Positions 42,644 through 44,836 of a stretch of DNA of 44,836 nt are shown here, piece by piece. Origin of the DNA: Silicimonas sp. (GTDB lineage Bacteria; Pseudomonadota; Alphaproteobacteria; Rhodobacterales; Rhodobacteraceae); the NCBI GenBank assembly GCA_022819605.1, contig JAJEGW010000173.1, forward strand, positions 1 to 44,836, read 5' to 3'. Positions within the stretch are counted from its first letter, which is position 1. Each line of letters begins with the position of its first letter. A program made the position numbers and the translations under genes. Below the pieces are notes generated by a model. It was not told where the DNA came from. It did not search any database and was given only the letters and a program-made list of their open reading frames with translations.

Positions 42644-44716
42644 ATGGAAGCCGCCGCCCAGCAACGCGGGACGCCCGCGCGCCCGCCTATCCCCGCAACG
42701 ACCGCCGCCCGTCCGGAAACGTCCGCACGTCCCGTCCGGTCTGACGCCCTCCTCGCCGCCGCCCGGACCCTGCTGCCCGTCCTGGAGGCGGGCCGGCCGC
42801 TCGACGCCGCCACGCTCCGGGCGGCCCTGACGGACGCATTCGGCGCGTCGGACGCCGCCGGGGCCTGGGCGTGGAAGGACGCCTACGAGGCCGCCGAGGC
42901 GGCGGTCGTCATGTTCGTGCAGCGCTTCGGCCGCGCGATGCGCCGGAGCGCCGGTCCGGGTCCGGACGGGTTGCGCCGCATGCTGGCGATGCTGGAGGCC
43001 GTCGCCGCGCTGGAGCCCTCGCACACGCGGCGGTCCGAGGACCAAGTCCGGCTCCAGCAGTTCTCGACGCCGCTGCCGCTAGCCTACGCCGCGCTGCAGG
43101 CCGCCACCGTCCGGTCGGGCGACACCGTGCTGGAGCCGTCGGCCGGGACCGGCATGCTGGCGGTGATGGCGGAGTGCGCGCTCGGCGGCGGCGCCGGGGG
43201 CCGTCTCCGTCTCAACGAGATCGCGCAGGCACGGACCGGGCTCCTGGCCGGCCTGTTTCCGGGGACGACGGTCACGTCGGTCGACGCCGAGGCCGTCGCG
43301 GATCGGCTCCCGAGGGTCGTTCCGACCGTGGTCATGATGAACCCGCCGTTCTCGGCCACGCCGGGCGTGGACCGGAACCGGCATGACGCCGACCTGCGCC
43401 ACGTCCGCTCGGCCTTCTCCATGCTGCCGACGGGCGGTCGGCTGGTCGCGATCACGTCCGAGGGCTGCGTCCCCGGCGATGCCGCCTGGACCGGCGCCTT
43501 CGACAGTTTCGACCCTCCCGCCCGCTGCGTGTTCTCCATGGCGATCGACGGGCGCGCCTACGCGCGACGGGGCACGGGATTCGCCACGCGCCTGACCGTG
43601 CTGGACCGCAGCGCCGAACCGGGAATCGAATTCAATCGCACGGCCCGTGCCGGCGACGCCGCCGCGCTGCTCGACGCGATCATCGCGCAGGTGACGCCGC
43701 GCCTGCCCGTCGCGCCGGACGCCGAGCCGGCCCCTCCCCTCCGCGACCTGTTCGGCACGCCCGACCCGGCGAAAGCGCCAAGGCGCCGGACGCGCCGACC
43801 CGCCGCGACCCCGCAGTCCGGGCAAGCCCGAGACTGGGGACCGGTGGCCGAGCTTGCCGTCGAATGCGGTCCGGCCGCTCCTGTCGCCGCCGACGCCGAT
43901 GCCGGCACCGCCGGTCCCTACGCCTCCTGGCGACCGGACGCGGTCCGGATTCCGGGCGCCGTCCCTCATCCGACGCCGCTGGTGCAGTCCGCCGCCATGG
44001 CCGCCGTGCCGATGCCGGTGCCCGCGTTCCGCCCGATGCTGCCGGAACGCGTCGTCTCCGAGGGCCTTCTCTCGGACGCGCAGCTGGAGAGCGTCGTGCT
44101 CGCCGGCGAGGCCCACTCCCGGCGCCTGGCCGCGACGTATCGCATCGGCTCCGGATGGGAGACCGTCAATCGCTGCGACGACGACGAGGCCAGCACCGGC
44201 GACGATGCCTCGCCCGTCACATCCGACGGCGAGACCCTCTCCGCCCCGGCGCGATTCCGGCGCGGCTGGATGCTGGGCGACGGCACCGGATGCGGCAAGG
44301 GACGCCAGGTCGCCGCCATCATCCTCGAGAACCGGCTCCGCGGCCGGACGCGCGCGCTCTGGCTCAGCCAGTCCGACAAGCTGCTGGAGGACGCAAGGCG
44401 CGACTGGACCGCGCTCGGCGGTCTCGACAGCGACGTGATCCCCTTGGGCAGCTTCCGGCAGGGCGCGGAGATCCCGCTCGCCGAGGGCATCCTCTTCTGC
44501 ACCTATGCCACGCTTCGTTCGCCCTCCCGCCAGGGAAAGCCCTCACGCCTCGACCAGGTCGTGGAATGGCTGGCCGGCTCGCTCGACGAGGACGACCGCC
44601 ACGCATTCGACGGCGTGATCGTGTTCGACGAGGCCCACGCGATGGCCAACGCCGCCGGGGCCAAGGGCGCGCGCGGCGAGATCAAGCCCTCCCAGCAGGT
44701 AACCGTTCGGTCCTAG
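42644..44716 (+). pseudogene. Strawberry-notch-type methylase/helicase, truncated by a mobile-element end
   Basis: The start at 42644 follows GGAG. The N-terminal half has an adenine-methylase-like domain with LEPSAGTGMLA (motif I) and MMNPPFSATPGVDRNRHDAD (NPPF at about 232). The C-terminal half is the strawberry-notch P-loop helicase: Walker A GDGTGCGKGRQ (about 544), DEAH in VIVFDEAHAM (about 661), then the conserved KPSQQ. Family members go on for several hundred more residues after that motif, but here the frame meets GTAACCG at 44699 and stops at 44716. It is probably non-functional unless the rest lies beyond an excisable element. Confidence 0.8.
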
Positions 44717-44836
44717 AGTGATGGCGGGACAGCTGCCCGCTTGTCAAGTTGTCGGCGCGGAACTCGCTCTGGCTGCGCCCGGGCAGGATTCTACCGGTTG
44801 AGGGTGCGCTTCCAGTCCCGCCTCAACGGGCAGAGC
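44699..44836. mobile_element. End of an insertion element interrupting the strawberry-notch gene (IS66-like terminus?)
   Basis: The helicase reading frame changes to unrelated sequence exactly after the KPSQQ codons, at GTAACCGTTCGGTCC. IS66-family elements begin with GTAA-type ends, so this may be one; only 138 bp is visible. On the minus strand a short frame ends ...RRDWKRTLNR in this segment. Family assignment is uncertain. Confidence 0.4.

Noticed and set aside
1-44836. CRISPR array, tRNA or rRNA genes
   Set aside because: No regularly spaced repeats and no cloverleaf or rRNA-like conserved sequence were recognised on reading both strands.

Overview
The window looks like an alphaproteobacterial mobile-element or genomic-island region. 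The base composition is high G+C, codon use in the backbone is strongly G/C-ending, and the right-hand genes are of kinds common on alphaproteobacterial ICEs and large plasmids: a large ParB-like protein, a GHKL ATPase, RadC, a DUF6573-like protein and a strawberry-notch-type methylase/helicase. The taxon is inferred from gene content only; there is no rRNA or tRNA in the window.

Layout. (1) 1-224: an edge-truncated coding fragment on the minus strand. (2) About 430-8250: a Septu-like ATPase/HNH pair (1154-3060), a conserved 87-aa orphan on the minus strand (3724-3987), and three tyrosine recombinases in the same direction (4272-8249). Copies of a short repeat (432-452, 3434-3474, 6708-6748) separate these blocks and look like attachment-site remnants. 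(3) 8400-12000: an HD phosphohydrolase with a Panacea/YwgA-like partner behind a recognisable promoter, then a CoiA-like nuclease on the opposite strand. (4) 12482-20829 (minus strand): a type I restriction-modification operon, hsdM-hsdS-ATPase-HNH-hsdR, in which a second Septu-like pair sits between hsdS and hsdR with ATGA and TAATG start/stop overlaps. Upstream is a non-coding stretch of about 540 nt with strong strand asymmetry. (5) 21681-27812: a low-G+C YaaC-family gene, a complete IS1634-type element (22892-24788), and a zinc-hook SMC/Rad50-like ATPase preceded by a 75-aa gene. (6) 28144-44698: high-G+C backbone. It contains a ClpP-class membrane-anchored protease with a multi-pass coiled-coil membrane protein, a PP-loop (PAPS-reductase-like) protein, a zinc-ribbon membrane protein, a large ParB-like protein, a GHKL ATPase, a translationally coupled three-gene run ending in radC, a protein with a HEPN-type RNxxxH motif, and a methylase-helicase gene cut at its conserved KPSQQ motif by the end of another mobile element that runs off the window.

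Blocks 2-5 read as a defence island assembled by successive insertions into the backbone. It holds at least two Septu-like modules, one type I R-M system, and two or three further candidate defence modules: HD+Panacea, zinc-hook ATPase+75 aa, and CoiA-like or YaaC. The most unusual arrangements are the Septu pair nested inside the type I R-M operon, the 75-aa/zinc-hook ATPase pair, and the multi-recombinase block with its repeat sites. All assignments come from reading motifs by eye; no database search was run.
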